From Purpureocillium takamizusanense (lineage: Eukaryota > Ascomycota > Sordariomycetes > Hypocreales > Ophiocordycipitaceae), in assembly GCF_022605165.1 (NCBI RefSeq), contig NC_063073.1, positions 930,001 to 994,000 on the forward strand: 64,000 bases of DNA, read 5' to 3'. The notes below the pieces were generated by a model, which worked only from the letters and a program-made list of their open reading frames with translations, was not told the origin of the DNA and searched no databases. This document shows, piece by piece, positions 23,601-36,266 of this stretch (positions are counted from its first letter, which is position 1; each line of letters starts with the position of its first letter). The translations under genes were made by a program, and so were the position numbers.

Positions 23601-24302
23601 AAGGCTGCTGTTGCTATCGGAGAACTTGTGCCTGGAAGGCTCGCTTCTATCGTGATCGCGGGCGCGTTCCTCCCCGTATTCGAACCTATTCGGCTGTCAG
23701 ACTGCGTTGAAGGCTGAAAGTTCGAGTTTGAATGTGCTGCGCAGGAGCTGGGGCGGATGAACTTCGTGCATGGTTGTTTATACACACCTTCTTTCACAGG
23801 TGTCCGTTCGCCGGTTGCCTAGGTCGGTTGTGGCGGCGCTGTTCAGCAACTGAGTTAGCTTGTCGTTGCCTGCGCGCTCACACGCATCAATCCTGGTTCT
23901 GACGCACCGAACCAGCTCTGGCCTTGTAAAGAAACCCAGTTCTCTCGGGGGAACGACATCCGAGTCTATGGAACCGTTTCTAGAATGCATGCTTGTCCCA
24001 GGCGTCAGGTCATACGAAACATCCGACTCAAATTGCTCGCTGATTGAAGTTGAGGTTGATCGCAGTTTGGGGACAATTTGTAGAGGCAATGAATAGCCGC
24101 CTGCGTTCCATGGCTTGCGTCCTTTAATGTGTGTCCCTTCGCTGTGACTGGGAGGTGGTGTTGTCTCTGGTGACGGAGTTGGGAGTGCTGTTGACGGTAC
24201 CGTCGAGCTCCCTCTCGCAGTCGATGGTGGTGTTGACTCTCGGCTAGATGCCTTGTGGCAGCTTGGTCCAGATGGCTGGTTGAGCAAAGAAATCACGTCC
24301 AT
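20682..24302 (-). CDS. Conserved fungal regulator with CDTGSQLRKAISHLFGRN motif, three exons
   Basis: Exons 24302-23788, 23685-23293 and 22644-20682 join in phase (2, 2) to 956 residues. Donors are gtgtgt and gtacgt; acceptors are aatag and attcag, both preceded by a CTGAC branch site. The family pattern that led me to join them runs in order: MDVISLLN start, WNAGGYSLPL near residue 66, HKFSDSNSSLSSY-SHSRISSV, SPTDAVLL, KRATSAPDFA, then the core CDTGSQLRKAISHLFGRN at about 450 and VYYCRKHYQRIRYRNA at about 480. The core has spaced Cys/His (C450, C471, C483, H486) that might bind metal; this is inference. A basic patch (SLRKREQNR) and a Ser/Pro/Gln-rich tail follow. It is probably nuclear and regulatory, but I know no assigned function and give no name. 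The second intron is 648 nt, long for this window. Confidence 0.78.
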
Positions 24303-25947
24303 AGCACCGAACAATACAGGTTGCAGATTGTGAGGGTCTGAGGAACGCTTCAGGCCCTGTCGAAAGACTGTCCGTTACTCTCGCAAAATGTATGCCGTCC
24401 AAAGGAGTAGAGGTCGATGCGAATACCCAAGACAGTAAGTAGAACAAGGTACGCTGCTCCACGCTGTTAGGTCGCAAGCAGATGCCGCTCTGGCGATGTG
24501 AGATGCTAATCCCGGCAGTGGTCTCGTCTGGAGTCTCCGCTGATGTAGATGCGGGAGTGCTCGTGGTTTTATGATATGTAGCAGAGAGGGCGAAGTAACT
24601 AAGAATGGTTATGGCAGCCAGAAAGAGCAGAGCTGCTGAAGATACAGGCAGGTGTAGTGGGCCGGTTGCACTGACAAGCTGCTGATCCGAGCAGATCGAA
24701 ACAGCCGAAACACCCGTGGGCTTGTGATGTCCAGGTTGGCAATGAGGGGGGCTAGCGGGCACGTTGAGCTGTGTCTGGTTGCCCAAAGGAGTGTTGTCGA
24801 ACTTTTGACGGCCCGAGCAGAGTCAAGAGAGGCAGCTCTCCACTGTCAACTCTTCAGTAGGTTCTGAAACAGAACATCCGTGGCTGTGTCGAGTCGGCAA
24901 CAGGTGGGCCGTGTTCTCCTTCAGTCTGTGTTCTGCTCGACTAGGTGCCTATTTTTGTCTCGAGTGAAGACGAGCTGCGACTGGCGTCTTCGACTATGAG
25001 GGGGTCGAACGTATCATGAGACAACCCCGTGCGTCAGTGTGCCAAACGACCGACGACGAGCCAAGTGCCGCTTGTAAATGAAAGGGGAAAGTTTGTCTCC
25101 CTAAGCAGAGGGAGCAACGAAGCTATGTGGCAGAGTGTATGGATTATGTGTCCGTGCTACCGATGGCATAGCCAGGAAAGCGGATGCCGCCCCGGGAGAC
25201 TGTGCGCCTTGTTCTTGTAGACGACGAACGCCTGGGTGCCCAGGTCTGGACACGAGTGTGGCCCAATGGTGTTTACCAGGGCATCCACTCCACATCAGAG
25301 CGCATAGAATGGATATCAGCATCTGGAACGCAGTAGACGGACCGGGAGGAAGTTCGAGCTACCATGCACGGCGGGGCTTAAGTTGTGGGCCGCGAGGTAG
25401 GGGTTCCGGTCTTTGCAAGCAGGACGGCAAATGTACTTCGTACGAGTATGTAACCGCACGAGATTGAGTTCTTGTCAAACCTAAGCCGTACTGTACTGTA
25501 CGGTACAGGCGATGTCACGACCAGGAGGGATGCGTCTCAATGCGCTGGAAGTGTGCGAGTTGGTGTGTGGAGCGCAGGCTCGAGTGGAGGCTGGTCTGTA
25601 TGAGTCGAAGATGCCTCCGACTGGCTGTTGAAGCACAACGGCCCTGTGGCCTCGCCCGGCGCCGAAGCTGGGAGGGGCCAGGCACACGGTTGTCGTGCCT
25701 GGACTTGCCCCAGCCCAGGAGGATCACCACTTTGGTGGCGGGCAGGGACCGCCCCGGCCGGGTGATCCAGGATGTTGTCGATGTGAGACCCGGGCAGCTC
25801 GTCTGAACCAGTGCCCCTCTCCAGCGGTGGCCGAAATGGCGGAACGTCTGAGCGCACTCAAATACCACATCCTGCTCATATTCCCCGGCAGCCCTATCGG
25901 TGGCCGGACGAGGCATCGTCATCTCAGCGGTGGATCAAGACGAAGCG

Positions 25948-25975
25948 CCCGCCCGCCCGCCCGCCCGCCCGGCCG
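25948..25975. repeat. (CCCG)n simple repeat
   Basis: Six or so consecutive GCCC tetramers in gene-free DNA. Confidence 0.8.
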
Positions 25976-27999
25976 AAGCGTCCATACGGCACCATGATGG
26001 GAAGCACAGAGCACACACAACCCTTCGGGTGGCCGATGGCCATAGAGAGGAATGGCTCACGCGGTCGAATGTCAGGGAGTCGTGGCGCGGGATACCCGAC
26101 GACGCGAGCCTCCAGCTCCTCGCGGCACCGCAGGCCGGCGGTCAGGAGGCCAGGCGTCGCTGCAACGAGACGTGAAACTCGTCCAGGGATAAGCTTGTCC
26201 TGTATGACGGGCATTGACGGCAACTGGGTCCAGGGGGGGCACCGGTATCACCTGCGACCGGATTGGTGTCTGTCCGTGGGCGACACCGCCAACCGCTGTC
26301 CACTGACCAGACGACCCCAGTACTCGACCCACCTTATGCCCGGGATTAGCATGCTATCGGGAGATGCCGAGGTGAAGCATCGGACCATCGAGCTCTCCCT
26401 TGCGTGTGAACAAACGCCCTCCCAACTTCGTCACCAACGTGGGCCGGGGTCTCACGTCCGCGTGGGGCGGGGAAGCACGCGGCGTGCCGCAATGCAGGTC
26501 ATGATACTCGTAGGGACGACAATGAACCACAACGCTTGGACAAAGGACGAAACAAAGCCAGAAGTCTTTTTCGCGATACCTCGGAAGCCACCTCGTATCA
26601 GTTGATTGGAATGCACACGGTGAGGAATCGTGCTCGACATGTTATCTCCACGGTCGTCTGCTGTCTTGTCCCTTCAAGGATTGGTCTGCTTTTGAGGGCG
26701 AGGCGACGCCGCCGGGCGCCAGCTCCAGAATGGGCTGACTTGAAACGAGGCTGCTGCTACATCCAAGGCGCACCGCAGTGTTGCTCATGACTTCCGCTTT
26801 GTGATGAAGCGCTGTCTCCGTGTCGAGAAGTTTCGAACTTGGCGCCGGGATTGCGCTCTCAAAGATCACGCAAAGGCGCGATGTGCTCGACAGCAGTGGT
26901 CGCACGAGCGTGAGATTCGGCTCTGTCAGCACGACTCATGTGAATCGAAGACCTGTCGGTCGGTCGTCACCATGACGTTCGAAACCACGGCTCCAAGCCG
27001 CCAGTACCTTAGCTGTACCGTGCAGACCGTGTCTTGATCGGATGTGCCCCATGCCAAGTTTAGAGAGAATCGCGATAGGCCCGAGAATCACTGTCACGAA
27101 ATTAAGGGTTCTGAAGCGCGTGCGGTGGAAAGGCATCGACGGTGCGTCAACATTTCGCGCCACGCCCGTCAGATGGCAAGCTCAAAAGGGTCGGCTCTCT
27201 TGGCCGTCGGGAGGTACCAAGTCGTCTCGAAACCAGACCCTTTTCAAGAAGACCGATCGCCATTTGATGGGACAACCTCAGCGCGGGGCCCGTGCTTGAT
27301 AGCCCCCAAGTTTCATGTACTGAAGTCGGATAGCGTCCCCAAGCATTTGTCAACCGCCCTCGGGCTGTGCAGGGCGACCTGCTGGACAAGAGACGGGCCC
27401 GGCAAAACGGACAGAGGCCAGCCCCAAAAGGCCGACGGCTCCATTTGGGCTGTCCGTCCACAACCACAACCAGGGTGGAAGTGGAGTCGACACAGCACGC
27501 CGCACGTTTCAGCCCAACGGCGGTTGGACACCTCAGCACAGTTGGTTCCGCAGCAACGGCAGGCCTGACTGGAGCCGATGGATGAACATTTTCGAGCTTC
27601 AGGGCGAATGCTGGACCAAGCAAACGGCGCCGGGTTCGTGGTATGTATTAGAGTTTCCGGTCCACCGCTGTACGGCACTGAGACCTGGCGTTTGAGCCGG
27701 TCCCACAAACGACTTCTTTAGGAGAGCTGGCAACTTACTCGTTCACAGGTGTCTGAACTTTAGGACACCGAGTGCAGTTTATGCGTTTCGAGCGTCGTCA
27801 ATGCTGGGTCTCTGCTTGCGGTGATGCTAGTCATGAGTAGTCCGCCGTCGAAGGACGCACGGAGTGCGGCGATGCTTTCCGCGATGGGATCGCGGTTGGC
27901 CGCCTCGAGGTAGGCGACCCGGCGCCCCTGTGGTGTGAAGCTGCATTGATGCTGGCAGTGCCTGTGGTTGACGATGGTGTGCAGTGGGTAAGGTAGGTA

Positions 28000-28340
28000 A
28001 TATGTTAGTACTACTACAAAGTAGGTAGGTACGGATGTAGGTAGAAGGCGGAACCCGCTTCGTGTCACGACAAGGGGACGACGACCCCATGGGCTCTGCC
28101 GAGTACCATCTTGGGCCTTACGGTATCAGGAGTGAGCGTACTGGGTACTCGTAAATGCAGTCTTCGTACTTGGGCGCCAAGTAACAGGGAAAATATATCA
28201 TGCTGCGGGTACATGCTGGTACCGAGCCTTCCTATCGTCAACAAGCGCCAGCAAGCACCTTCTCTGTTTTGTACAGGTACCTTCCTTATGCTGTACGCGG
28301 GGTCTCGGGTACTGAGGTACGCAAGGTACCAACATGTGGC
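28000..28340. repeat. GTAC-dense patch
   Basis: About 340 bases contain many GTAC, GGTACC, TAGGTA and AGTACT words, including a tagtactactacaaagtaggt segment and a cttcgtac word. It is the same vocabulary as the cluster at 5651-5752. Confidence 0.6.
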
Positions 28341-31300
28341 AGGGCACACGCGTACTCCCGGGTCGCGAGTACCTCCGCAGCCCGTTAAAAGCGTCCTGGG
28401 CTGTTCTGTCCTGTTCGGAAGGCAAGAACTGTCGTTGCGGGTGTTTCCGTTGCGAACCACTGCATCTCCATCCTTCGCTCCTTCCAACCCACCGGACCTA
28501 GAAGGGACCCGGCCAAACCAGACACACATCGGCTGCATACCGTGGGAAGGAGCAGCCCATGCATCGCTGCCAATGGAAGCCTTGATCTCTGTCTACTAGC
28601 GCCGATTCCTTGATGCTGCTACAGCCAAGCCACCGAGCCTTAGGTTACCTCCCAAGTGAGTCGACATGCACGTCTGTCTGCAGATATTGGCCGGGGCGCG
28701 GGGTATTGAAGTGAAGTGTTTGGGTTGCTTTCTACCAGCTGAGGAGGCTGCTGAGGAGGCAGCCTCACTTGCGTTGCCCTGCCCAGCGTACCTTGCTTGT
28801 GACGTAGCCTAATCCAGGGGTCTGAAGCTTGCTCGTAGCCCGCTCTTTTGTATATTGATGATCATGACATAGATTTACAAAGTAAAACGAGGATGGACGA
28901 CGTGCTTCATCGCATCGTTTCCCTCCTCTCCACTGCCCCCCGGATCACCGAGCCTTGGCCGTTTCCGCCGCCTCACCATTGAACCGTGCAAGGCCAGGGT
29001 CGCCTGCGGCCCTCGGTCAATCACGGCAGACCTCGCGCAACAGCGGCAGCCGCTGAAGCGGGCAGGGCGGCAGGTAGCGCGCCGGTCGTCGCTGCGTCCC
29101 TCTGCATTACATCAGTACGTAACACAAAACGCTGGCGATGCATACAAAGAGAGGGCTGACATGTGGGCGTGTGCAGAGCGCGGGAGCCGGGATAGCCCTT
29201 CGGCGGGAGCAGGGCCGGCAGTTTGCATTCAAGTGTTTACCGCGAAACAAGTGACAAACACGAACCCAAATCTCGAAGCCTGGCTGGCAAGACCCCACGA
29301 CGGGACCCTGGTGCCGATCGCGGTCCGTCGTCTCCAGACGCGGGACCCCTGTCCCAACCCTGTTGCCACCTCGCGCAAGATAGTTTCGTCTCGAATCAGC
29401 TTGCATCAGGGCGGATGGGCTTTGACGACGTTACCTCGGGCCGTCTATTTTGCCTCTGTGAGGGTCGCTCCATCCCATGCTTTGCCTGCCCAAGATCATC
29501 GCATAACACCTTTTGGCAATGCGCGCTTCGAGAAACTTTTCTGAGCACGCGCCCCTTTCGCCCAGGCCGTTACGACTCGTTGTCATCTGCCACCTTGCAT
29601 GCCAATTTCGAGTCCGCTCGGACTGATTTAACCTGACGCGACCTAAAAATCACGTCGCACCCAACACCTGCAGTATTGCTGATGAAGCCGCCCTCAACAG
29701 AGGCAAGGAACGCGTACCCAGCCGAACGCGGACACGACCCCCGGAGCACGGGTTTTCCTTTCCCTCGAGGGTCCTGCTGGGCGGCAGAGGTCGTTGCATG
29801 CCACGTGCCGGACGGATCACTCTGTGGTACCAATCCGTGGAACCAAACAGTGGCATCAGTGCGCGTGATCGTCGAGCCAAGGCTGCTAAGCTCCGAGAGT
29901 TGAGGCGACGCACGGCGCATGTCATCCGACACCCTTCCCTCTCATCTCTGTCTCGACAACCCTGCGAATCTAGCTGTGATCGGTAGCCCAATGTTCCGGC
30001 ATAACGGCCGCCTGAAGCGATCATCGAACGCACGCATGTCGACACTGCGCGGCTCACGTTCACGGTCGGTTAGACGTTTACCGAGAACAGCCGCAGGGTG
30101 ACGGTGGCTCAAGCTGTCCGAAACCCGCTCGGTCGACCGTTGCCGTGGTCCTTTCATTTCCCGGGCGCTGCGACCGCCCTGGCTCCCGCCTCTTTTTTTA
30201 GCAGCCCCCATATTTGCGCAGACCTGTCGGCTCCGATCTGAAGAAACGCGGCTTGCGAAGGACCTCAGATCCACCCTTCGTCTTGGAGCACGAACTGCTT
30301 CGTCGGGTACTAGGAACACTCCGTACTTGGTCCTTTTTCCTAAGCAATCGCCCCAAACTCCAACAGCCATGAACCCGGTACCATCTTGCCTTTTCGTATT
30401 AGGCGTTCCTGTATCCGTCACCGCCTCTCCTCTTGACGCATTGACGCGCCAATCATGGTTAGGTCATCATCGTCAAGAACGATCAAGGGACATCGGGGAG
30501 TAAGCACATGTAGAAAAGCCCTCATGCACTCCATTGCTCAGCCGTGGGGATCGGGCGCGGCAACTGTCAGGTCCGATGCAAACTAAACAGAGGGTGGGGA
30601 GAACGTCCTGTAGATTAGGCTGGCCCATCCCATGCACAGACCTTACTCGTGCAGAGCGTCGACCTCAGTCCCGATACCTGCAGCACATGCAAGGAAAGCT
30701 TAGCAACGACGGGGAACCAGGGCTCGGGTGTTTCAGGGTCGGCTGAGCGTCCAAGGCTCTGATGGGACAACATCCCTCGAAGCAGCAGCAACAACGGGGT
30801 ACGCGTGGTCCTGGGACGACCATCGGCTGTCCGAGAACGTCTGCGGGATCGACCATTTGCGTCAATAACGGTGATTCTCGACTACGAACGTAACCCCAAC
30901 AACGCCACACTTGCAGATTGGGAAGGGTTCCCTGGTCCGCTCGGCTCGCCTTGTCCATCAAGCGGTCAAAGTAACTACCTCGTCCTGCATCAACACGAAG
31001 TCTCGGCAGAAATGTGCAGGAATCCATTGCAGCGTCGTTCCCTTTCAATGCTGGGGAGTCCTGGTGCTGCTGGGGACTGAAGTATTGGGTATTTGTCAAC
31101 TGTGCGGTAGTCTCAACCCCTTGTTGGGCTGGGGGAGGAGCGAGGCTCATCACGGCCTCGTGTTCATCCCGAATCGTCCCTTCTCTCCGCCATTCCTCTT
31201 CAACACCCAGCAGATGTTTCCTCCGTTGTCACACTCTGTTTATGGAATCCGCAACGAAACATCATGCGCCCATGAGTCGGTCCGATATGGGCATTCGGAT

Positions 31301-32517
31301 TGCGTCGTTTGGTCCGGCCGGAACCCATGCGTTTGCTGCCGACATTGGATTCTTGAATCTGAAGTTTTCCGCCTTGGGGCCGAGTTACAACCACTATAGG
31401 AAACGGGTCCACGAGAGCTGATATGTGATTTTTACTACGAGTTCCATCCCTATCTGACACAAATTTTTGAAGCCTAGGATACCATCAATATGAGACTCAA
31501 GCATGGCACAATAGCAAGCTGCACGCGGTGGCGTCCAAACGCGTCCTCTCCACGTCCTCCGCACGGCGTTTCGGACTGTCTAACAGCCCTGAAACGGACT
31601 ATTGGGCGATCTGAGCGGTGGTTCCGCTGTCAGGAACTTGCTGCGTTTCAGGCGCGAAGTCTTTGGGCTGACTTTCTACAATCTACCGCTCGTGATCCAA
31701 GAAGTCGTCATTCGTGAGCTAATCGCCCGCCTTGGGGGCTTCCAGAGCAGCTCGAAAGACTCGCTCTAATGCTTGTGGCTCAGTCTCTCACGCGGCGGCG
31801 ACGACTGCCGTTCCCGACATTTGACGAGGCAAGTTCGGCCTCGAGCCAAGTCTTTCGGGCTGCGGCATCGAGAAGCCTTGCATGTCAGTCAGGTAATGTA
31901 TGACCGAGCGGACGGCTGCATCGGAGAATTTCGAGCGGAAGCCTGCAGCATGGCTCGCACGCAACGCATGCTCCATACTCCCTCTATGTCACAACGGCAC
32001 ACCAGCGCGTGTCTGTACGCGACACATTTTGGGATGAATTCGAACATTTGGCACGGTACGACAGGCGCCGCACGAGGCGTCAGACTTGCAGCCTGCCTAG
32101 TTGCGTCCAAGTGCCACATGGTGATGTTGCATGCCGTGAGACAGCCACCATGCTGGCAAATTCCCCGCCAAGTGATCGGTTAGGCGCAGACTGTCACTGT
32201 CGATATATGCAGTAGTAAATGCAGCAGACCGCCAGTGCATTCTTTTCGAAACCGTGAGGGAGTTTGGACGGCAGGACAGACATGGAAAGCGGCGACTCCG
32301 GGAGCTAGCCAGCATAAGAGGCTCTGGCCATGGGTGCAACAGGACACGAACGCAATAAGTGAGATACATGACCGTGGCGATGCGCGCTCGTGGCGCTATC
32401 AGAATGCTTTCCTGACTTTGCCGTTGGCCCAAAAACGGCTTCATAAGCACGTACTCGGCGACATCTGAAGCAGGAAATCCAAGACAGATAGTACGTATCA
32501 GCATTCGAAACAATGAG

Positions 32518-33364
32518 CTAGAACAGGTCGTTTACTGCCTTGTCTGCATCCTTTTGTATCAACTCTATCATACCCTAACAAGCGGTTAGCACAAGCGGCG
32601 GCGAGGCCGATCTGCACGCCGCTGGGACTGACCTGTGGCATGATTGGGTTGCCGCTCTCGTCCACGACGTAGCGAAACGGCATTTCCGTACTCTCGTGCT
32701 CGTTGAACTTGAGCTCGGGAAAATCGACATGTGGTACCTTGTCAAGTGGAACTGGCCAGGTCAGCAAAGGGGCGCCATGACAAGGCAACCGCCTTATATG
32801 GGATGGACTCACTCCCGTCTTGCACGACCATACGCGTCACCCTCACTGCTGTGTCTGTGGTCATTTGCTTGGGGCCCAGCCTGCGACCCTCGAATCCCTT
32901 CTTCCTCAGCTCCGAAGTTCGGTCTGCGTGCGTCAGCACCCGAGCAGAAACGCCTCTCCCATTGCACTACGTACCTCGCGGGGGGTCATCGCCTGCGAGC
33001 CGAGATTAGCCAAGATCGCTCGCTATTGAGAAGGCGGGAACCTACCCAAAATCCCACCAAATAAGAAGGCATCAAAAGTCTCGCCATCCTCTGGCGCAAG
33101 GTCCTTGGCCGCAGCCGGGTCCAGGAGGCAGACTCGCGACTTGTTGGCGGCGTAGAGTTCCTCGACGCCGCGCCGCTCGGCGGTAAAAGCCGCGTTCCCA
33201 GACAGCGCCTCAGGAACTCGGAACGCGGGCGGCAGGCTTGATAGGATGAAACGTCCGTTCGAGTCGCGCGTCTCGCTCGCGATGGCGGCATACTCAAGTT
33301 CTGACCAGGGGCCCAGCTCCGGGTCGAGGTGCTCGACGATGAAGGTTTTGCCCTCGCCCGCCAT
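32518..33364 (-). CDS. SFM1: Protein-arginine N-methyltransferase Sfm1 (SPOUT family)
   Basis: Five exons: 33364-33046, 32992-32975, 32923-32813, 32751-32633, 32574-32518, with introns of 53, 51, 61 and 58 nt, giving 207 residues (yeast Sfm1 is similar in length). The spliced protein reads IVEHLDPELGPWSELEYA, RVCLLDPAAAKDLAPED, FGGILG-DDPPR-DRTSEL, RRLGPKQMTTDTAVRVTRM, FNEHESTEMPFRYV and ends GMIELIQKDADKAVNDLF. These correspond to the SPOUT knot and S-adenosylmethionine-binding segments of Sfm1. Yeast Sfm1 methylates an arginine of ribosomal protein Rps3 in the cytoplasm. The second exon is only 18 nt and supplies the conserved G-DDPPR loop; without it the motif is lost. The ATG at 33364 is the one adjacent to the conserved start; upstream in-frame sequence is leader. 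It is divergent from KEX1. Confidence 0.93.
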
Positions 33365-34232
33365 AGCTGCGCAAGTGGGAAAACAGACGTCCACTTTTGT
33401 TCTCGGTGCGTCCAAACGTGAATGATTCACGGTATTGTGAGGTTCGTGACCGCCTACGGGCTGTGGGCGAGTCAACCTCACTGTGTCGAAAGTCTGGAGA
33501 GTGCTCGTGCGGTTTCAAGATTTTGGGCTGTGAGGCAGTTCCGATGTGGCGTGGCGGATAGTGGAACTACCCGCCATACATGTTTGTAACTGCGTCTGTT
33601 TGAAGAACACGGCATCCTGGTACTATCCCCCATCGTCGGCCCCAAATGAATACAAACAGCTTTGATGACATACTGCACCAGCCGCAGTGAAGCCAAACAA
33701 ACGAGCATTATTCGGGCCTCGCATCAATTGCAAACCAAAGTGCCGTAGGTTAAGCAGTGGAGGTGGCGGCGTCTCAATGGAAATATGCCGCCTACCCTAC
33801 ACCGTCGGGCTATTGAGAGCCGCTTTCGGCCATGCTAGCACGGACCAGGCGTTGCGGCCGCTGCGGCCGCTGCCAACCAGTGGCCCCGTCAGCCTACCAA
33901 ATCCACCCAGTCGCCAACACCTGCCGGCTCAGCCACTGGGGGCTTTCTATTCAGGGTATTTGGCCACGCTCGTGTACCGCCTGCCCATGCCGGGCTGGGG
34001 TGCTTACGCCATCAGGTGGCCCCGACACATGCCACCTCGCCTCAATCAAACTCGCGAATCGTCAACAGCAAACACGGCGCGCCGCGCATCGACATCGACA
34101 TCGACGCCCTCGTCGTCGTTCGCGACTAATGCTTTAAAGCCCCCTGCAGCCGGTCGCCCGTCATCCCCTTCTTTCCCCGGCCTGTCGCGCCATCAACGCT
34201 CTCGTGCTGTCCGCACGAGATATCCGTCAGCA
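33365..34232. other. Divergent promoter region SFM1/KEX1
   Basis: About 870 bases carry the start regions of both genes. The KEX1 frame is open from 33687, but no upstream Met gives a better signal peptide. A GCGGCCGCTGCGGCCGC direct duplication lies near 33853-33870. Nothing else is recognised. Confidence 0.5.
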
Positions 34233-36266
34233 ATGGCCTGGCTGTCCTGCTTGTCGCGACCGCCTGGCCAACGCTGGCCAGCGGTGCTACTTCTGGCTCT
34301 CTGGACTACCGCTGCAATAGCAGGGAGCAAGTCGGCTGCCGATTACTATGTCCGCGACCTGCCCGGCGTACCCAAGGACTCTGCTCCGATCAAGATGCAT
34401 GCTGGGTAAATCCCCCCCCCGCAGCTCTGTATTGAACTACCAGTCCATTTACTCAATGTCATCATCACAGACACATTGAAGTAACGCCCGAGCATAACGG
34501 AAACCTTTTCTTCTGGCACTTCCAGAACAAGCACATTGCAAACCGACAGCGGACTGTAATTTGGGTAAACGGAGGCCCCGGCTGCAGCTCCGAAGATGGT
34601 GCCTTGATGGAGATTGGGCCGTACCGAGTCAAGAACAGGGACACACTCGCTTTGAACAATGGGTCGTGGAACGAGTTTGCCAACTTGCTTTTCGTCGACA
34701 ACCCTGTGGGTACGGGATTCAGCTACGTCGACACGGACAGCTACATCCACGAGCTGGACACGATGGCGGACCAGTTTGTCCGATTTCTCGAGGAGTTCTT
34801 CAATATATTCCCTGAATACGATCGAGATGACGTAAGTTCACTATCCCCCGCAACAGTTTGACCATTTCCTCATCCTGACCGCTCTCAAGATTTACATCGC
34901 CGGAGAATCATACGCCGGCCAGCACATTCCTTATATTGCCAAGGGTATATTGGATCGCAACAAGAAGAAGCCAAACGATCAATGGAACCTGAAGGGCCTC
35001 CTGATCGGCAATGGCTGGATCTCTCCCAACGATCAGTACCCAGCTTATATCAAGTTTGCCCTTGAAAAGGGCATTTTGAAGAAAGGCGACGACAACACTA
35101 AACGGCTTCAGGATATGCAAAACAACTGTGACCGGCTTCGAGCCAACAACCCTGATCACGTCGACTACTCGGAATGTGAGAGCATCTTGTCGACGATGCT
35201 GAAGCTTACCAAGTCCGGAAACGGAGACGATGCCTGCTGGAATATGTACGATGTGCGCCTCAAGGACTCGTACCCTAGTTGTGGCATGAACTGGCCCCCG
35301 GACCTGTCCAGCGTGACGCCATATCTGAGACGCACTGACGTTACCAGGGCCCTGCATGTCAACAGCCAGAGGAACACTGGCTGGCAGGAGTGCAGTGGTG
35401 CGGTGACCGCGGCGTTCAAGACCCAGAAATCTCGCCCGTCGATTGAGCTGCTTCCTAACCTGATGAAGGAGGTACCAGTACTTCTCTTCTCGGGATCAGA
35501 GGACCTTATTTGCAACCACTACGGCACTGAAGAGCTGATCGATAACATGGAGTGGAATGACGGGAAGGGCTTCGAAGTGACGCCCGGAAATTGGGCCCCT
35601 CGGCGCAACTGGACATTCGAGGGCAAGGATGCTGGCTTTTGGCAAGAAGCTCGCAACCTGACCTATGTACTCTTCCGTGACGCGTCACACATGGTCCCTT
35701 TTGACTACCCTCGTCGGTCTCGCGACATGCTGGATAGGTTCATGGGCGTGGATATTAGCAGCATTGGCGGTGAGCCCACGGACAGCCGCATCGATGGCGA
35801 GAAGGGCCCCGAGACAACTGTCGGTGGCGCATCAAACCACACTCAGAGCGCAGAGAAAGAGGCAAAGAAGAAGATCAATGATGCAAAGTGGGCTGCGTAT
35901 CAGCGATCTGGAGAGGTAGTGTTGATCATTGTTGTGATCGCGGCTGGCGCCTGGGGCTTCTTCATTTGGCGGCAGCGCCGCAAGGGTGCCGCCTATAGTG
36001 CTCTCAGCGGAGAGGATAACAACAGCCGCGGAAGCTCCCGTATGCCCGCTATGCGCCGCAGGCACGGCCGTGGCGACCTCGAGGCCGCCGCATTCGACGA
36101 GACGCGTCTCGACAATCTGCGCGTGGAGAGCCCCGTAGCACACGACGGAAGCAAGTACAGCATTGGTGATGACAGTGACGAGGAAGAGGCGGATAGCAAG
36201 CGTTTCAACGGTGAGACGAAAGGACACAACACTGGAGCCAGCGGGAATACTGTCAGCAAGCCTTAA
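34233..36266 (+). CDS. KEX1: Pheromone-processing carboxypeptidase Kex1 (carboxypeptidase D)
   Basis: Three exons, 34233-34405, 34471-34831 and 34890-36266 (introns 65 and 58 nt), give 636 residues, the usual size. This serine carboxypeptidase of the late Golgi trims C-terminal Lys/Arg from precursors already cut by Kex2, for example pheromones. Visible features are a signal peptide (about 1-30), the oxyanion motif NGGPGCSS, nucleophile Ser in GESYAG (about 185), Asp in SGSEDLICN (about 383), His in DASHMVPFD (about 445), a membrane span [18 protein letters not shown] near residues 520-538, and an acidic/basic cytosolic tail that could carry sorting signals. The start was chosen because [15 protein letters not shown] precedes a clean hydrophobic core. 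The two residues before the catalytic Asp (SE) differ from the commoner DK pair; this should not affect catalysis. Confidence 0.96.

Larger units (their letters stand above)
24303..32517. other. 8.2-kb gene-free tract
   Basis: I could support no gene on either strand. Base composition is not AT-rich, so there is no obvious RIP footprint, and I see no long terminal repeats or transposase-like reading frame. Recognisable items are a TACTTCGTA word at 25434-25442, a CCCG tandem at about 25948-25975, and an unusually GTAC-dense stretch at 28000-28340. The first 500 bases are probably leader and promoter of the regulator. The last 100 bases before 32518 are the 3' flank of SFM1. Confidence 0.55.

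Noticed and set aside
25500..28600. Transposon remnant in the gene-free tract
   Set aside because: I found no terminal repeats, no target-site duplication and no transposase or reverse-transcriptase motif; composition is not RIP-like.
34406..34470. Reading through the first KEX1 intron
   Set aside because: The frame meets a stop (taa) immediately after the donor; splicing gives the conserved [10 protein letters not shown] join.
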